Notes: a model not told the origin generated them from the letters alone. A stretch of 64,000 nt of DNA from Andrena cerasifolii (GCF_050908995.1 NC_135120.1:14521433-14585432), one strand, 5' to 3'; shown: positions 1 through 12,680, counted from the stretch's first letter. Numbers and translations are program-made.

Positions 1-535
1 CGTGGAGTAATTAAGGGCAGACGTCTGTCGATGAACTTCTAAACGCGCGGGGTGAGTTATTTACAGGCGAGCCGCGGCACCGGGGCGTGAAATCGCGGGG
101 CTACAATGGAAACGAGTCGTCCGCGTGCGCGAAATTCGCGATCTCCTCGCGTGTCGCTTGAAATAGAACGCGAGCGGCGCTGACGCGTACCGGGAATTAA
201 TATGTAGAGGGAGGATCCGATATACGGAAAGGACAAATATAGATGCTGGCGTGTCTCTTGTTCTGCCCGCAAACGGTCTTGTTGACAATAAATGTCCGAT
301 ATGGGAAGCGTTTGCGCCCACGACCGCTGATGATTACTGCGACGTTTCTATTTAATCGTTGGAGAGATTGTAATTTTACCGCTATTACGTGTGATTGATT
401 CACTTATGACTGTTGGAAGTAGAGGATGTCCGACCAGTAAGGGGAATAAGGAACCCGCGTTCTTGACCAGTAGATGTGTCCGTGCAATAGACAGACACTC
501 CGCACGGAGCTGACGCTCTTCTCTGCAGTTTGATA
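1..535. other. Intergenic, no gene seen
   Basis: CpG-rich DNA with overlapping short open frames that have no recognisable product and no consistent coding character. I see no RNA gene or repeat here. Confidence 0.5.
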
Positions 536-1119
536 TGTAGAGGAGACCGGGGCTAGTTGATACGTTCTTCAGTTTTCATTTTTTTTAATTTTTGTTTGCA
601 TTAATTACTTAATAACAAATATGCCAAAATATACTTTGGTCCTTCCTCTTTAATATATAGTAAACGAAAACTTGAGAAAATACATACAAAATGAATGAAA
701 AAATGTTGTTTGGATGAAGACTGTGTATCAATTTACCCCACTGCGGAGCTAGTTACGATATTCTGTTGGCAATTATTTTCATTTTTTATTTGAATAATTC
801 CTTAGTAACAAATATGCCAAGATATACTTTGGTCCTTCCTCTTTAATATATAGAAAGTGAAAACTTGAGAAAATACATACAGAATGAATGAAAAAATGTT
901 ATTTGGACGATCAATTTGGATGTATCAAAACTATTTACTGTTTCTCCATATAAACGAAACCAGTTAAAAAAACGATAGTTAACGTCAACGCACACAGACG
1001 TATGCTGAATCGTAATAAAGAAATGAACAACAAACTTCACATATCTCGTTCAAATGGAGCTACATATATACGGTGTCGAGATAATTCGTCTGTATCAACT
1101 AGCTCCAGTCTCCCCTACA
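536..1119. mobile_element. TIR element with internal tandem duplication (MITE)
   Basis: The two ends form an imperfect ~28-bp inverted repeat: TGTAGAGGAGACCGGGGC at the left, and at the right the reverse complement of TGTAGGGGAGACTGGAGC. Inside is a direct duplication with a period of about 195 bp; for example AACAAATATGCC recurs near 614 and 807, and GAGCTAGTT-like end sequence recurs near 746. No coding capacity is present, so it is non-autonomous. I cannot see a convincing target-site duplication, and the superfamily is unknown. Confidence 0.6.
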
Positions 1120-1702
1120 AGTACATTTTTTCACTGATTGGCAATTAATGCTCGGCAAATGCTTTGAAAATAGAAAAATCTTCGCTGCCGAACGTCTCCG
1201 TTTCCCTCGAGCATGCTCTGTTTAGGAGGCCCCTAGACAAAACTCGTGCACCCTTCGTGCGGTCATTGATATCTCTCGGCGACCAGCGAGTTGGCCTGTC
1301 GATTCGAAATTCGCCGGTGTCGGAGGTAGATCTGAAATTGGCAATCGCTCCCTGTCACCGGAGCATCCGACTTTCCTGCTTCCACCGGCTCTGTTCTTAC
1401 GATCCCGCGGCATTCACCCCTTGTCTGATCCAATAGTACCGCGCGCGACAGTGGAGAGACGATTATCCCCAAAACGTCGTGTATCCCGGACAGTTGTGTT
1501 GCCTAGCCCCGATATACTCGCGGCGTGCATACACGTGGAAAGTCGGACGTGTGTTGCTGGGGAGGCAAAGCAAAGCGGAGCAGAGCAGAGGAGAGGAGAC
1601 CATCCGTAGGTGGATGTGCATCCGGCAACCTGCTGACAACAAGGCCCCAATACAGCCAGCCAGCCGGCAGTAGAAATTTACGCGCGCGTATCAGTGCTCG
1701 TG

Positions 1703-1723
1703 TACGTACGTACGTACGTACGT
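1703..1723. repeat. TACG microsatellite
   Basis: About five consecutive TACG units, each half-overlapping ACGT palindromes. Confidence 0.85.
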
Positions 1724-1789
1724 GTTCTCTACGTACGGCTCATCCGCGTAACATATGTACGCATGGGTCGCGTTAAGTGTAGCGTAGCT

Positions 1790-2700
1790 CTGTGATTCTC
1801 ACCCGGTACCCAGCAGAGTTTCTCCCACCCGCAACCTCTCTCATCCTCGCGGCGCAGCTCTCGGCTCCTCTCCCTCGTCCCTCTGTCGTCGGTGCCCCCC
1901 TACCTCACCCCGCCGCCGGTCCGTTTCCTCCTCGAACCACCCCGCGCCGTCACCGCTGTCACCAGGCTGGCAGTCGCATCGTATCGCAAACAAAAGACGA
2001 GCGAGCGCGCGCCACTCATCGCTCGCGCTCGATGCGACAGCGAGTGACGTCCCTCCGCTTCCTCCTCTCCTTTCCTCGTCGGCCCAGCACCCTCGCGCGC
2101 GCGTACCCCCTTTCGCGCCACCCCACACACCACGCCGCATCACCGTTTTCCTCGGACCGCTATCGCTATCAGCCTTCTCTCTTTCTCACCCTTACCAACC
2201 CCCCTTTTCTCTCATTCTCCTCTCCCATGTCTCTTTCTATCCGTCTCGTTTCTCCGGTTAAGCTCACTCGTTCCCGCTTTTCTCCTTCTATCCGTCCCTC
2301 TTCTCTCTGTCCCTCTACTCGTTCCACCCTTCTCCATCTCCAGCAGAGAGACCTACCCTTTCCACCGTTTCTGCCTTCCACCCGGTTTCTGTTGTCACCC
2401 CTCCTCCTGCTGCTACTACTACTACTACTATTACTACTACTACCACCCCTGCCCGCAACCTCCAGCCCCCATCGCTTCTCTGACTCTCGCTGCTCTACGA
2501 TTTCTGCCGGCCTCTTCACTCCCACCGACGGCCACCCTCTGTGTACTCTCTTCATCTTCCGGCGTGTCTCTCTTCGAGCTTCCCCCAACCTCTCTTTCCC
2601 GCCGCGATCATCCCCCTACCGCCTCATTCTCCTGCCGGCTGCTACTCCTCTTGCCAGCTCTTTTCCTCGGCCTCCTCTCCCTCCTAGCCCCTGAAACCTA
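1790..2700. repeat. Pyrimidine-rich, strand-asymmetric tract
   Basis: About 0.9 kb in which the + strand is dominated by C and T (CCTCTC, TTTCTC, CCCTTT). A CTG/CTA trinucleotide run lies at about 2401-2443. The bias keeps one frame open for 300 codons, but the start is GTG and the translation is Ser/Pro/Leu low complexity, so I do not call it a gene. Confidence 0.7.
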
Positions 2701-3520
2701 AACCACCGGCGCGTAGTGGTACACCGACACAGATATAGAGTCAGTCGTGCCGGCGGAGCTATCTGTTGTTATCACCAGTTATTTGCATCCCTTCGTAGTC
2801 GGTGGGGTGGCTGCCACTGCCTGCTGGGTGGAGGCAGAGGAATGGGAGGGGTGGGAGGTCGGTAGCGGGACTGGGAGACGGACACACAGGGGGTTGACGG
2901 TGGGGGAGGGGTCTTGAAATTCTCGGGAGCTTTACTTCCCGGGAATATTACACGCCCCGCCGTGAGCTCCCGCCGATTCGAGTGATTCCTCATCTCTCGC
3001 CCTTTTCCTAACCGTTCCGTTCTTTCGCGAAAGCAGATGCGCAACAACGCGGCTATATTTACCGCCCTTCTACCCGTTAGATGAATTTCGATTTGATGGA
3101 ATGCCGACCGTGTTTCGGATTTAAGGGAGCCGTCTCACTGGGCCTTGAAGTGTCTGCGTACGCTCGCACAAGCTAGGAAAAGCGTGTACGTATACGCAAT
3201 GTGGTAAACAAACCGTTTCAACCATCTTTCGTCCTGGAATTGTCACGCAGGAAGTTTTTGCGGATATAGTTGCCTCCAGTAGACATCAGTGCAGGGTGGT
3301 CCGGTGCGTTCAAATGCTAATAAGCACCGTACGTTGAAATAATAATGAATTTATGACTCGAGAAATGACAGAATGAGGCTTCAAGGATTCTCCGCCACCG
3401 GCGCTGATGGTATATTCGTGCCATGTACCATCAGTAGTGTTGGCTAGAACCGTGATTTGTGAATCGCGAGTGATCCGATCACGTTCGTTCCCAATCACGG
3501 TGATTTTTCACAGTGATCCA

Positions 3521-3599
3521 TGATTTTCGTCATCGCTTCTAATTGCTGCAGGCAGAACAGTGATTCGCGATTTTCGTGATCGCTTCTGATTGGTGCAGA
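3521..3599. repeat. Short direct repeat pair
   Basis: A ~30-bp segment, GATTTTCGTCATCGCTTCT followed by AATTGCTGCAG, recurs about 47 bp downstream with few changes. Several GTGATC/GATCAC motifs lie just upstream. It may be a decayed local tandem duplication. Confidence 0.55.
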
Positions 3600-5339
3600 G
3601 CATAACTGCTCTTTGCACACGCCACAGAACCCCAATTTCTACTTCCTCCCGAAACATTCTCAAGTCCTCACTGTTCTTATAGAATTTCAGTTGTATTTTT
3701 TGAACCAATGTAATCGTTCTTGATCTATTTAAATTAACAAATATTTCTTCACTTTAGTTAAAAATTATAACGTATTAGAAGGGATATTGAAACGCAAATT
3801 AGTATTGTTTCATCCGGAGATGGACATTATAAATTATTGAAATAAACTATCAAATTAAAGAGACTTTATCTGTATTTGGCGTCGAATAAAAATAACCCAG
3901 ATTTAGTTTTACTTGAAACGCCACGGATGAATCAGTTTATTCGACGGGAATTCATCCGTCGGCCACAAATAATTCGTTTGACATTGTATCGCTCACCCGT
4001 CTAACCTGTCGCCTGGAGTTGCTCGCCGATGTATCACCGATTATGAAGAAACAGAATTTCTCTAGTTTTCATCTTATCAATATGAAAGTGATTCTGCCGA
4101 TTAAATTGACAGAAAATAATATAAATCGGACTACTTTGAACGAAGCGGGCTTTCAATTCTGCAAATAAATTTTATGTGTAATATCGTTAATAATGATAGT
4201 TCAAATTGTGTCAGGTTTGGTATCTTTCCATCTTTCCTTCTTACACTCCCGGACCTCTCTGACGCTAAACGCAGCTCTCGTGCTGTATTTCTCCGAGACT
4301 TCTCGATAAAAAGATAGAACTCTGTGGCAACAGCACGACAGAGGCAGAGAGAACAGAACATGTGGCAACTATGCGTAAAAAATTTGTCTACTCAGAGTAC
4401 CGAGAGATGTCATCTCTGTACAAGTTCTTTTTATCGACCGCAGTAGTTTCATTAGGGTCCGTTTGTTTACTGGGGACGCTTCGATCGATTCGGACCATAA
4501 CAAAAATGAGACGGCCCCCTTAAAGGGCCGCCGACTCGTTGTTACACCGATGCTCCTCTTTGCGCCCCTTTCACCTCCTTTCTTACATCCTCCCTCTAGA
4601 CTTTATCTTATCTGCGCTCGCTCGGGGATTGTTTTGAAAAAAAACTCAGTGGATTAGAAATAGTGAAAACGATTATTTATGTAGCTTTATGCGAGAACTA
4701 GTACTTATACAGTTTTAAGGACCTAACTTCTTTTGGTCCGAAATCGAAACAACTAATTCTGTGACTTTCCTGTCAGGCGGTTTTTATAAATACTCTCGAG
4801 ATGTTCTAGCCGTATGAAGGGGATGAATGAACACTATAATCCAATGCTTCGCATCCCATTACCGAGATTCTCATCTAAAGCCAGCACACGCTGACAGCAT
4901 TAGTAATGATCAAAAACCGGATTAGAAAGTTTCTGTCACGCCAGCTAGTGAGACGCGGCGCGCCAAGGGCCAGGACTTGAGGATGCACGCTCCCGATATC
5001 GATTCAACTACGGTGTGTGTCAGTCGCGATTCAGACCCCCTGGCCTGATCCTAACAAACGGATTAATTCGCGGGCCACGTTCGTTATAAGATTACCAGTG
5101 CGTAAGTACCTCGGTTGGAGCACCCTTAGCCCCTGAACGAGGGGCGCGTCAACGTCGAGGCGTCCTTTCCACCCCTCGCCTACCTCCGCAACCCCAAAGA
5201 CAACGGCATCCACGGGGCTGCGGATCGCGATTTTCTCATGTCGCCGAGAGAAGCTGCGCACAATTCGAACGTTACAGCATTGTCGGCATGGGAAGCGCGC
5301 GAGTGTCTCGACGACGACGATTCGTTGTCTGAGGGAAGG

Positions 5340-5700
5340 TATTCCGGCCTGAACGGAAAGGGACGATGCTTGAAAAACGAAAGAAAGAGCCGAGGCTGAG
5401 GAATAGTGAACGAACACAAAGGAGGAAAAAAAGGAAGCCAGAGGGGTAAAAGGAAAAGCACGCGGGGAGAAAGAGAGCGAGAGAGGGAGACCCTGGAGGA
5501 ACACCGACGAATCACCGGTGTTTAAAATTCCCGTGAGGCTTCGCGGTTTCGCGCTTCGGGAGAAGAGGTGGGAATAGAGGAGGAGGGGAGTGGGGGCTGG
5601 CGGAGGGATCGAGGTTGAAGGGGTTGCTGGAAAGGCGGCGGAGGACCAAGAGGAAACGAGGAGAAGGGGTTGAGCGCTCGGAGTCGACAGATTGCCGAGG
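5340..5700. repeat. Purine-rich, strand-asymmetric tract
   Basis: The + strand is dominated by A and G (GAAAGAG, GGAGGAG, GAGAGGGAG). The long minus-strand frame across it translates to Ser/Pro/Phe/Leu low complexity and is not a supported protein. Confidence 0.65.
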
Positions 5701-6094
5701 GGACAAATAAGAGTGTATCCAGTCGCCAAACGCGACGAGGCGAATTTCGGGTAAATTGTTTCCCCCGTGCCCCGAGCCCTACCCTCCAGCGCCTCTTTTC
5801 ACCCCCCCTACACTACGGATTCTCTCGCCCATCGCCCAGAGGAGATTCACTGGTGTCGTTGGAAGCGACGATTTAAATTTGGGGTACTTGCCCGCGAGGC
5901 GGAGCACCCTTCTGGACTGTGGGGTGGCCTTCACCTCTCGCGATTGAAGATCATCGATTTCAAATCGTCATACTTTCATCGCGATCCCCTCCTCCGTGGC
6001 TCTCTTGAAATCGCGTTCGATTAAGGATTCTTCAGTTCTAACGGGGACAAGATCGCAGAGAGAGCATTTTTAGATTTACCCGTGGTTTCTTTAC

Positions 6095-6096
<2 letters not shown>

Positions 6097-6125
<29 letters not shown>
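6097..6125. repeat. (TTA)n microsatellite
   Basis: About ten consecutive TTA trinucleotides. Confidence 0.9.
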
Positions 6126-8082
6126 GAAAATTAAACGAGAATTTCCCAATACAAAGCACAGTTACAACTACGTGATAGGATTTTCCTGACACAATAGTCT
6201 GAAGAGCTTCCAACTGAAAGAGGAACTACTACCGGAAAAGAAGTGGACATAGTCTACATAGGAGCTAGCACTGAACATTAAGCGATTCATTGGATCAAGT
6301 GACCCATATTTAGATTTGAATTTGCGGTATACGAAAGGTGGCCTTTTTCTGATATATAGCTCAACGAGTTCCAGTAGTGCAGAACAATTAATTTCACTCT
6401 TTATGATGTTAAAAAGAAAGGTCATGTCCGTTACAGTTCTGCGCGCAGAAAGCGTTGTCGTATTAAGTTTAACAAGTATCGATGCGAAATCATGATCCCA
6501 GACAGGCCTGTGAATGTGTAATTCATATCCTGCAGACCGCAGAAAATTTTTTCTTTAAAGAATCTTACGCGAGAACGTAAGGTACGATGCTACATTCAAT
6601 TTGGAACTCGCGTACGGATCGTGAGGTTCGAGGGAAGCGTTGACAATGTAATCGCAACGAGGACAGCGAGTGAAAGAAGGAATCGCCGGCACGTCAAAGT
6701 CAAGGGTTTAAGTGCAGCGTTTGCCTGCGAGGTAAAACGCTTTCCTGGACCACCGGGGGACCGTGGACTTTTGGGAATTCCGAGCATTTACTTAGAATCG
6801 TTACGCCCTGACCCATCCTATTGTGCGGCGCGATGTTCATGCGGGTTGACCTTATTTCTCGTCGATCGCGACGAGCTTGCTTATTATCTGAACAATGAGA
6901 TCCAATAGGGCATCGTCCCGTAATTCCGAGTTTCACATTTTCCCACGAGCTGCCACAAATATATATATCTTCGCTCTCTTCGAGTAACGTGGCAAGAATT
7001 CCAAGGGAAAGAAATGTTTCCCTTTTTATCGAGCGTCAAAGTGTACCTACCTATTCTAACGAAGTAGAATAATTCAAGAGGATTCTTTACGGCCAAATCA
7101 TTTTCACTGTCCGACGTTAAAGGAAAATTAACAGAAGGAATTAAGTGAACTTTAATCCTGCTTTCTGGGTACGTCGAAGCAGAACCGGAAGCAAGTCTGG
7201 CTTAGGGCGGTGTGAGGAGTGTTACGAGTGCTTTCGCATATTACCCCCCGCAACGGGCCAATTAGCACCGTTTCAGGGTGTGATGTGAACGGTCATCTAA
7301 CTTCTACATGTAGTGAAACATGTTACCGAGGATAATCCGTGCGTCGCGCGAAGTCTCGATGAATAATAAATATTGACGGCGTTATACACGCGATCGACGT
7401 TACCAATATTCAGGCGGCTGTAATTCTTGCGTCATCCCCGAATATTCTCAATCTTCCAGCATTGTTAACGTAAAAGCGTTTAAACAAATGTCTTCTTAAC
7501 GACGAACTGTACAATTTTTTTCGCGGAACCAGTGAATGCGACCGTTACCTCGGACCGCTTTGTTTAATTCTTTATACGGCCGATGGGGTTGGCGGAGCTA
7601 ATGCGAAAATTAAGCACGCACAGTGCGTATCTATGCAGGCGTGTACGTGGATCCCTCGTCCATTGAAAGCTACATCGCTCACCGTATGTCCCCGTTCGCG
7701 GCTTAACAAAACGCGCCCGTTGCGTTCGAGGCAGCGAGGGATCCCTCGGAATCCTTTAAATTCTGAATCGAATCCATCGCGCCGAACCCCATCGTCATTT
7801 TATCCGCTCGCGGAATTCGGCTCGTCGAAGAAAATCTGCTCGGCGGCCTCTGTAGCGTACGTTACCTGCTATAAAAACTTTTACCTCGTATCATTCGCCC
7901 TTAACGATAACGTACCTTGCAGAATAATTACAAATTATTGAAAACATACGCTAGCAAAAATTATTCGAAATCTGTGCATCGAATTCGACCACTGTTCGTT
8001 GCGTTAACTAAAAAAGGTAATACAAAACGGAATGCCGCGATATACGGACGTCTCTCAGTGCCTGTAACGCGAAGGCGTAACG

Positions 8083-9073
8083 TGTACGAGCTATTCCACG
8101 TCAAAACGAGTAGATGAAAGATTTAGTTTCACCCGATTCTCTTAAAAATTACAGCATTTGTCGATAACCTTGTAAAAACAAAGTATGCTGAATTTCAACG
8201 GCCTATGTCAAATAGTTTTCGAAATACTTAATGTTAAAGTTTCGAAAATTGAAAAATTGAAACAAAATCGGCTGACGCGTCATCACTTAAACTGTAATAT
8301 CTCGGTCATTTTTAAAGATAATGCCACCGTCTTGGGCTCATTTTAAAGCTGATGGAATTCTTTTTCAAACTGTATATAGAATATTTTGCTTATTGTTAAT
8401 AAACTTAACAGTAATCGATGTAAAATATTCAAATCGCGATTTGACATCGTTCCCACCCACGGTCCGGCTTGAAAAAAATACCATTCGATTCGTTAAGTCT
8501 TCAACTAATAAATGCTTTTTTCAAAAAAGTGGAGAGATTTTGGGAATAGTTAAGAAAAAAATAAAACTTACGATAGTGCACACCGCTTGGAACTGCACGG
8601 ATCCCATGGTCAGTCCGCACGCACGCGTTTTCAAAACAATAGCCTAGTGTAGGAAAGTAGTTACATACGATTGGTTGAAACAAATTTTTCTTTCGGTGTT
8701 TTCGGTATTCTCGAGAAAAATAGTAGGAATATCTGCTACCTACTATTGCTAATCTTTTATATGGAGTTTATTAACAATAAACAAAATATTCTATATACGG
8801 TTTGAGAAAGAATTCCTTCAGCTTTAAAATGAATATAAGACGGTGGCATTATCTTTAAAAATGACCGAGATATTACAGTTTAAGTGATGACGCGTCAGCC
8901 GATTTCGTTTCAATTTTCGAAACTTTAACATTAAACATTTCGAAAACTATTTGACATAGTTGAAACTCAGTGTACATTGTTTTTGCAAGGTTATCGACAA
9001 ATGCTGTAATTTCTAAGAGAATCGGTGAAACTAAATTCTTCGTCTATTCGTTTTGACGTGGAATAGCTCGTAC
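8083..9073. mobile_element. Foldback element with ~320-bp inverted arms
   Basis: The sequence from about 8083 to 8405 is repeated in inverted orientation at about 8762-9073. The outer ends match as GTACGAGCTATTCCACGTC against GACGTGGAATAGCTCGTAC, and the interiors match through TGACGCGTCA and the ATTTTGCTTATTGTTAATAA segment. The ~350-bp spacer has no transposase. This is a non-autonomous foldback MITE. No clear target-site duplication is visible, so I do not assign a superfamily. Confidence 0.8.
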
Positions 9074-11165
9074 GCGAAACGATTGACTCGTACCACTAGC
9101 TACGTCTGCACTCGCCGTGCTCATACCACTTAAACCGTTCCACATAATTCCACCGCGAACAAACGACTCCCACCTGAGATAAACTCGCCATGGCACGCGC
9201 GTTTCAATTGTAGCGTCCATTAAAGATCGATATCCCCAGTCGTGAACGATAGCAGATTCTTCCCTGGCAATGTAAACATATCTCGCGATACGTCCGTACG
9301 CCGAAAGAGTAGGTACACAAAGAAGGAAGGTACCAAAAGAGGGAGAGAAAAGAGGTCGGGATAGACGCGGGCGGTAGGGAAAGATTCTCTTTTGCCTATA
9401 TCTGTTTTCCACTTCTTTTTTTTTTTTCATCCTCGTGGCAGGGTACGGCTGTAGCCCTCTCCCTCTCGTGTTCTCTCCCCCTTTTTAGTGCCGCCCTCTT
9501 CCTCTCCTTCTCGTTCCTTTTTCCACCCTCCTCCCCTTTCCCGCGCAGCTCCTCTCCCCTTTATCCGCGATCTTCCTCGAACCTAGCTCGACCGTCCCTT
9601 TCTTTCCATCCGCGCCGCGAAAATGTGGCATTCAACAGGGCTTCCACGGTGCTTGCGGTGGTGCGGAATCCGCGCCGGTTCGCCGCGGCGCGGGGGTGCA
9701 TCGGGGAAATGATGCGCAGATTGGCCGGATCATCTCAAAAACCACCACCCTCTGCCTCCAGCCCCCTCCCTCCTGCTACCGTTCGTCCCCCACCGATCCG
9801 TCTCGCTCGCACCGACGCGCGGCCCTGCAACGACGGCCGCCGTTCCATCTCTGTCCGTCACTCGCACCTCTCGTCGCCGACGGTCGCCAGGGATGGAATA
9901 CAACCCCCACTTTCAGCACCGCCGCCGAACAACCACCCTACCGCCGCTGCCTACCACGGTGCCCGACGACGAGTGACTGAGTCCTCCGATTATTATCTCA
10001 TTTGCTGGCACGGGCAGCACGCGACGCTACCAGTGTCGCCTGCAGGATCCGTGGATCGCTATCCCTCCTGGATCACCGACCACACGTCCGGACGGGAACT
10101 CCTGCCGCCGAGCAACCTGTCGCCGCGCGTACAGGTGAGTCATACCTGGGACTCGATTCCTTCCATTCCCCGCTGTTCACCGATCGACAGTGCACCTACG
10201 ACCTCCCCTTTTTTTCTCCGCCCGTTGTCCATTGGCCCTTCTCGCAAGTGACGTTATTCCGTGTGAATTCCAATGAGTTTCTGGTGCCACCCGCGAAGTT
10301 GCTGGTTTTGTACGATGCACGAGGTGGTGGTGTTTGAGGAAGTTCGGTGGTTCCGGGTAGTTTCCCCCAGGTGTTACTGTTTAAGAATGTCACTTGGAAC
10401 TCGATCTCGAAATGTTTATATAGAATTCCAGTGAAACACACGTGGGTAGGGATGGATTGTTCTGCGGGCTTGGTGTCGAGTATCGTGGTTGAGGGAAATG
10501 GTACCGTGCGAAGGACGGAACTGCTTCGCTATGCAGTTACCGTATGGAGTTAGTTCTCTTAAGTACGAACGAAACATTTTCGACGCGAAGCGATGCAGGA
10601 GTTACGCGCAGGGAACTTCCTCTTCGTTTAGGAAACACAGCTTAGGGTGAAGGGAAGAGATGACTTTCGGACTTGCAGGAGCGTTGGTTGTATTCATTTA
10701 ATATATCGTTACACACATTTTTACAGGGAAATATATAAGTGGACAAATCGACCCGCGTTCGCTGCAATTATTGGGAAACGCGAAAGTGCCGTGGCGGAGT
10801 AAATCGAAAGAATCGGGTTGTACAAACGAGATGAATCCAACATTGGCACACAACGCGAGTATCAAGCGTGTATCGCGTGTCCGATAATAATTCATCATAC
10901 AACCCCAAAGGTTGGCCCTGCACGGTGCTTTGAACCGCGTGTTTTCTTCCACCGGACAGTACTGATTATCACTTCATCGCATTTCAATTTAGACAGATAA
11001 AAACGACGCGGGATTACTGTATACGTAGAAATCTATGAACGTTGCTTAGAACTCTACTCTGTTGCATTATCCTTAATATATACAACATTAACGATTCTAA
11101 GTATGTCATCGCACTGTATCGGTAACGCCAGTCAATCAAGATCTAAATTACTTTATCCTTTTCAA
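9074..11165. other. Intergenic, CpG-rich with a possible 5' exon
   Basis: No supported protein. A purine-rich then pyrimidine-rich composition switch occurs at about 9330-9620. CpG-dense DNA follows and ends at a strong donor-like site near 10136. The rest is unremarkable. Confidence 0.45.
9590..10135 (+). promoter_or_regulatory. Possible promoter-proximal non-coding 5' exon
   Basis: A CpG-dense block ends at ACAG followed by GTGAGT, a near-consensus splice donor. The open frame across it begins at GTG, is Pro/Ser/Arg-rich and resembles no family I know. If transcribed, it is more likely an untranslated first exon of a downstream gene than a coding exon. No acceptor partner could be assigned; the two-exon gene whose acceptor is at 16428 is one possibility. 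Weak, inference only. Confidence 0.2.
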
Positions 11166-11388
11166 CAGTAGCGCACTCAGGATTTAATCTTGGGGGGAAC
11201 CGAGTTGAACGGGTAAAAGTATTTTCAATGCAAATTCAATAAAATTCATTAGGTGATTATAAAAATTTATGTAAAAAATAAAATCCAGTTTCTCTTTCTT
11301 TTTACAAAGCTCTTTTTACATTAACCTCGTCGTTCCTTTTTCTTTGGGGGGTGCCAAGGCCCTTGGTCCCCCTCTGGGTGCGCCACAG
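11166..11388 (-). mobile_element. hAT-like MITE, family A copy 1, with 8-bp TSD
   Basis: It starts CAGTAGCGCACTCAG and ends CTGGGTGCGCCACAG, which are inverted-repeat termini of the CAG...CTG type. It is flanked on both sides by the identical octamer CTTTTCAA. An 8-bp duplication with CAGTG-like ends is the signature of hAT transposition. The interior is AT-rich and non-coding. A second copy in inverse orientation lies at 39662-39860. Confidence 0.85.
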
Positions 11389-12299
11389 CTTTTCAATGAT
11401 ATCCTCTGCATTTCCTAATTCTAAGTTCGATGCATACAATTCCTTAGCAGTGACTTAAACAAACTTCCAATTGTTTCCCTCTTCCGTGGTACAGAAAATT
11501 GAATAAGAAAACTTGTATCGACTCGCCTGACCACCATTCCTCTTCTTCTTCGAATCGATCGATTCCCGTGGACGTCCATAGTCATTGACAGTAAGCAGTC
11601 GTGCCGCAATTCGTGCACCCGCGGGGGCGTTAAAATCACTTGCCTCTTAGCTGAAGCTATCGCGTTACGTCCACGAATTCTTGCCCAGGGACTAATGGAA
11701 GCTCCTTATCGCCGTATCGTTGCACGCTGCACACCCAGCTAGATATTCCGTGTCCTCCGTTGCCTGCACTGCTTTATGAACGCAGAAAGAGGGCCGTTCG
11801 AATTACGGAGGGAGTTCAATCGTAGAAAAAAAAGCCAGCTTCTGCTGCGACTGACATTTTTTTTCCTCTCTATGTAAAGCGAGATCGTTTTGCGTCGGGA
11901 GTCGTCGCGCAATAAAAATGTTTATGCGGACAGTAAAGGGATCGGCGTTACACGGAGGGGAAATGAGGACGTGTGTCGTGCGTGAGGAGCGAAGAAAGAG
12001 CTGAACATTCGTCGGGACCGGGGAAGTAATGGATTCCTCGCGTGCGTCGATGACCAAACATATTCCCAATACACCATCTTGCCCTTTCGCAGTTTTATTG
12101 CCCTCTAGATTCTCCTACTTCCCTATTCTGAGATTGTCGAAGGGTAAACACACTGCTAGGTAATTGCGGAAATGTTTAAATTCCGGGGGAATAATATGAA
12201 GCTACCATTGCCCGACAACTTTTATACGTAGTTCTGCGACTAAGTGGCACGCATTATATGGGGGAGTGGTTCGCTCCTGTAAGTCCAGGAAAGAATCGG

Positions 12300-12680
12300 A
12301 GAGAAGGAACGTCTACAAGAAGGAAGATGACGCGTGCAAAGGGTGGGAAATAAGAAAACAAGATGCGTAAAGAAGAGGGGAGGCTCTCCAGGAGGGTGGG
12401 TGTGCAGGAAACGAGAATCGAAGGAAATTAAGATGCGTGAAAGGGTAAAAAAAAAGAGGACAAAAGAGGGGCGAAGGAGAAAAGAACAAGCTACGTAAGG
12501 AAGAGGCTAAAGGAGAGGAGAAGCTGGAAATGAAGGTGTGCGAAGATGGGGTTGAAGAAGGAAGCTCGTTGGAAAGAACGAGCGGAAGGGTTGGCAGGGA
12601 CGGGAGAGGGGCGAGGGCTGAGGAACAGCGGGAGCGGGAAGAGCGAGGGAGAACGCTGGATAGAAGCGAGTGGAGCAGCA
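12300..12680. repeat. Purine-rich, strand-asymmetric tract
   Basis: The + strand is rich in GGAAGAG, AAAGAGG and GGAGAGG words. The antisense open frame of 214 codons is a Ser/Pro/Leu translation of this bias. Confidence 0.65.

Larger units (their letters stand above)
1120..8082. other. Long intergenic region with low-complexity tracts
   Basis: No supported gene. It contains a TACG microsatellite (about 1703-1723), a pyrimidine-rich block (about 1790-2700) with a CTA/CTG trinucleotide run, a purine-rich block (about 5340-5700), a TTA trinucleotide run (6097-6125) and a short duplicated motif near 3521-3599. Long open frames in the skewed blocks lack ATG starts or are Ser/Pro/Leu- or Arg/Glu-rich translations of biased composition. 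Confidence 0.5.

Noticed and set aside
1792..2694. 300-codon open frame on the + strand
   Set aside because: It starts at GTG and translates to Ser/Pro/Leu/Arg low complexity caused by the pyrimidine-rich tract. No domain is visible.
5031..5729. 232-codon open frame on the minus strand
   Set aside because: Antisense of a purine-rich tract; Ser/Pro/Phe low complexity with no domain or splice-supported partner.
8321..8647. 108-codon open frame in the foldback element as a transposase
   Set aside because: It spans arm and spacer of an inverted repeat and shows no catalytic motif.
9625..10251. 208-codon open frame as a protein
   Set aside because: Starts at GTG, runs through a strong GTGAGT donor and is Pro/Ser-rich. 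Kept only as a possible non-coding exon.
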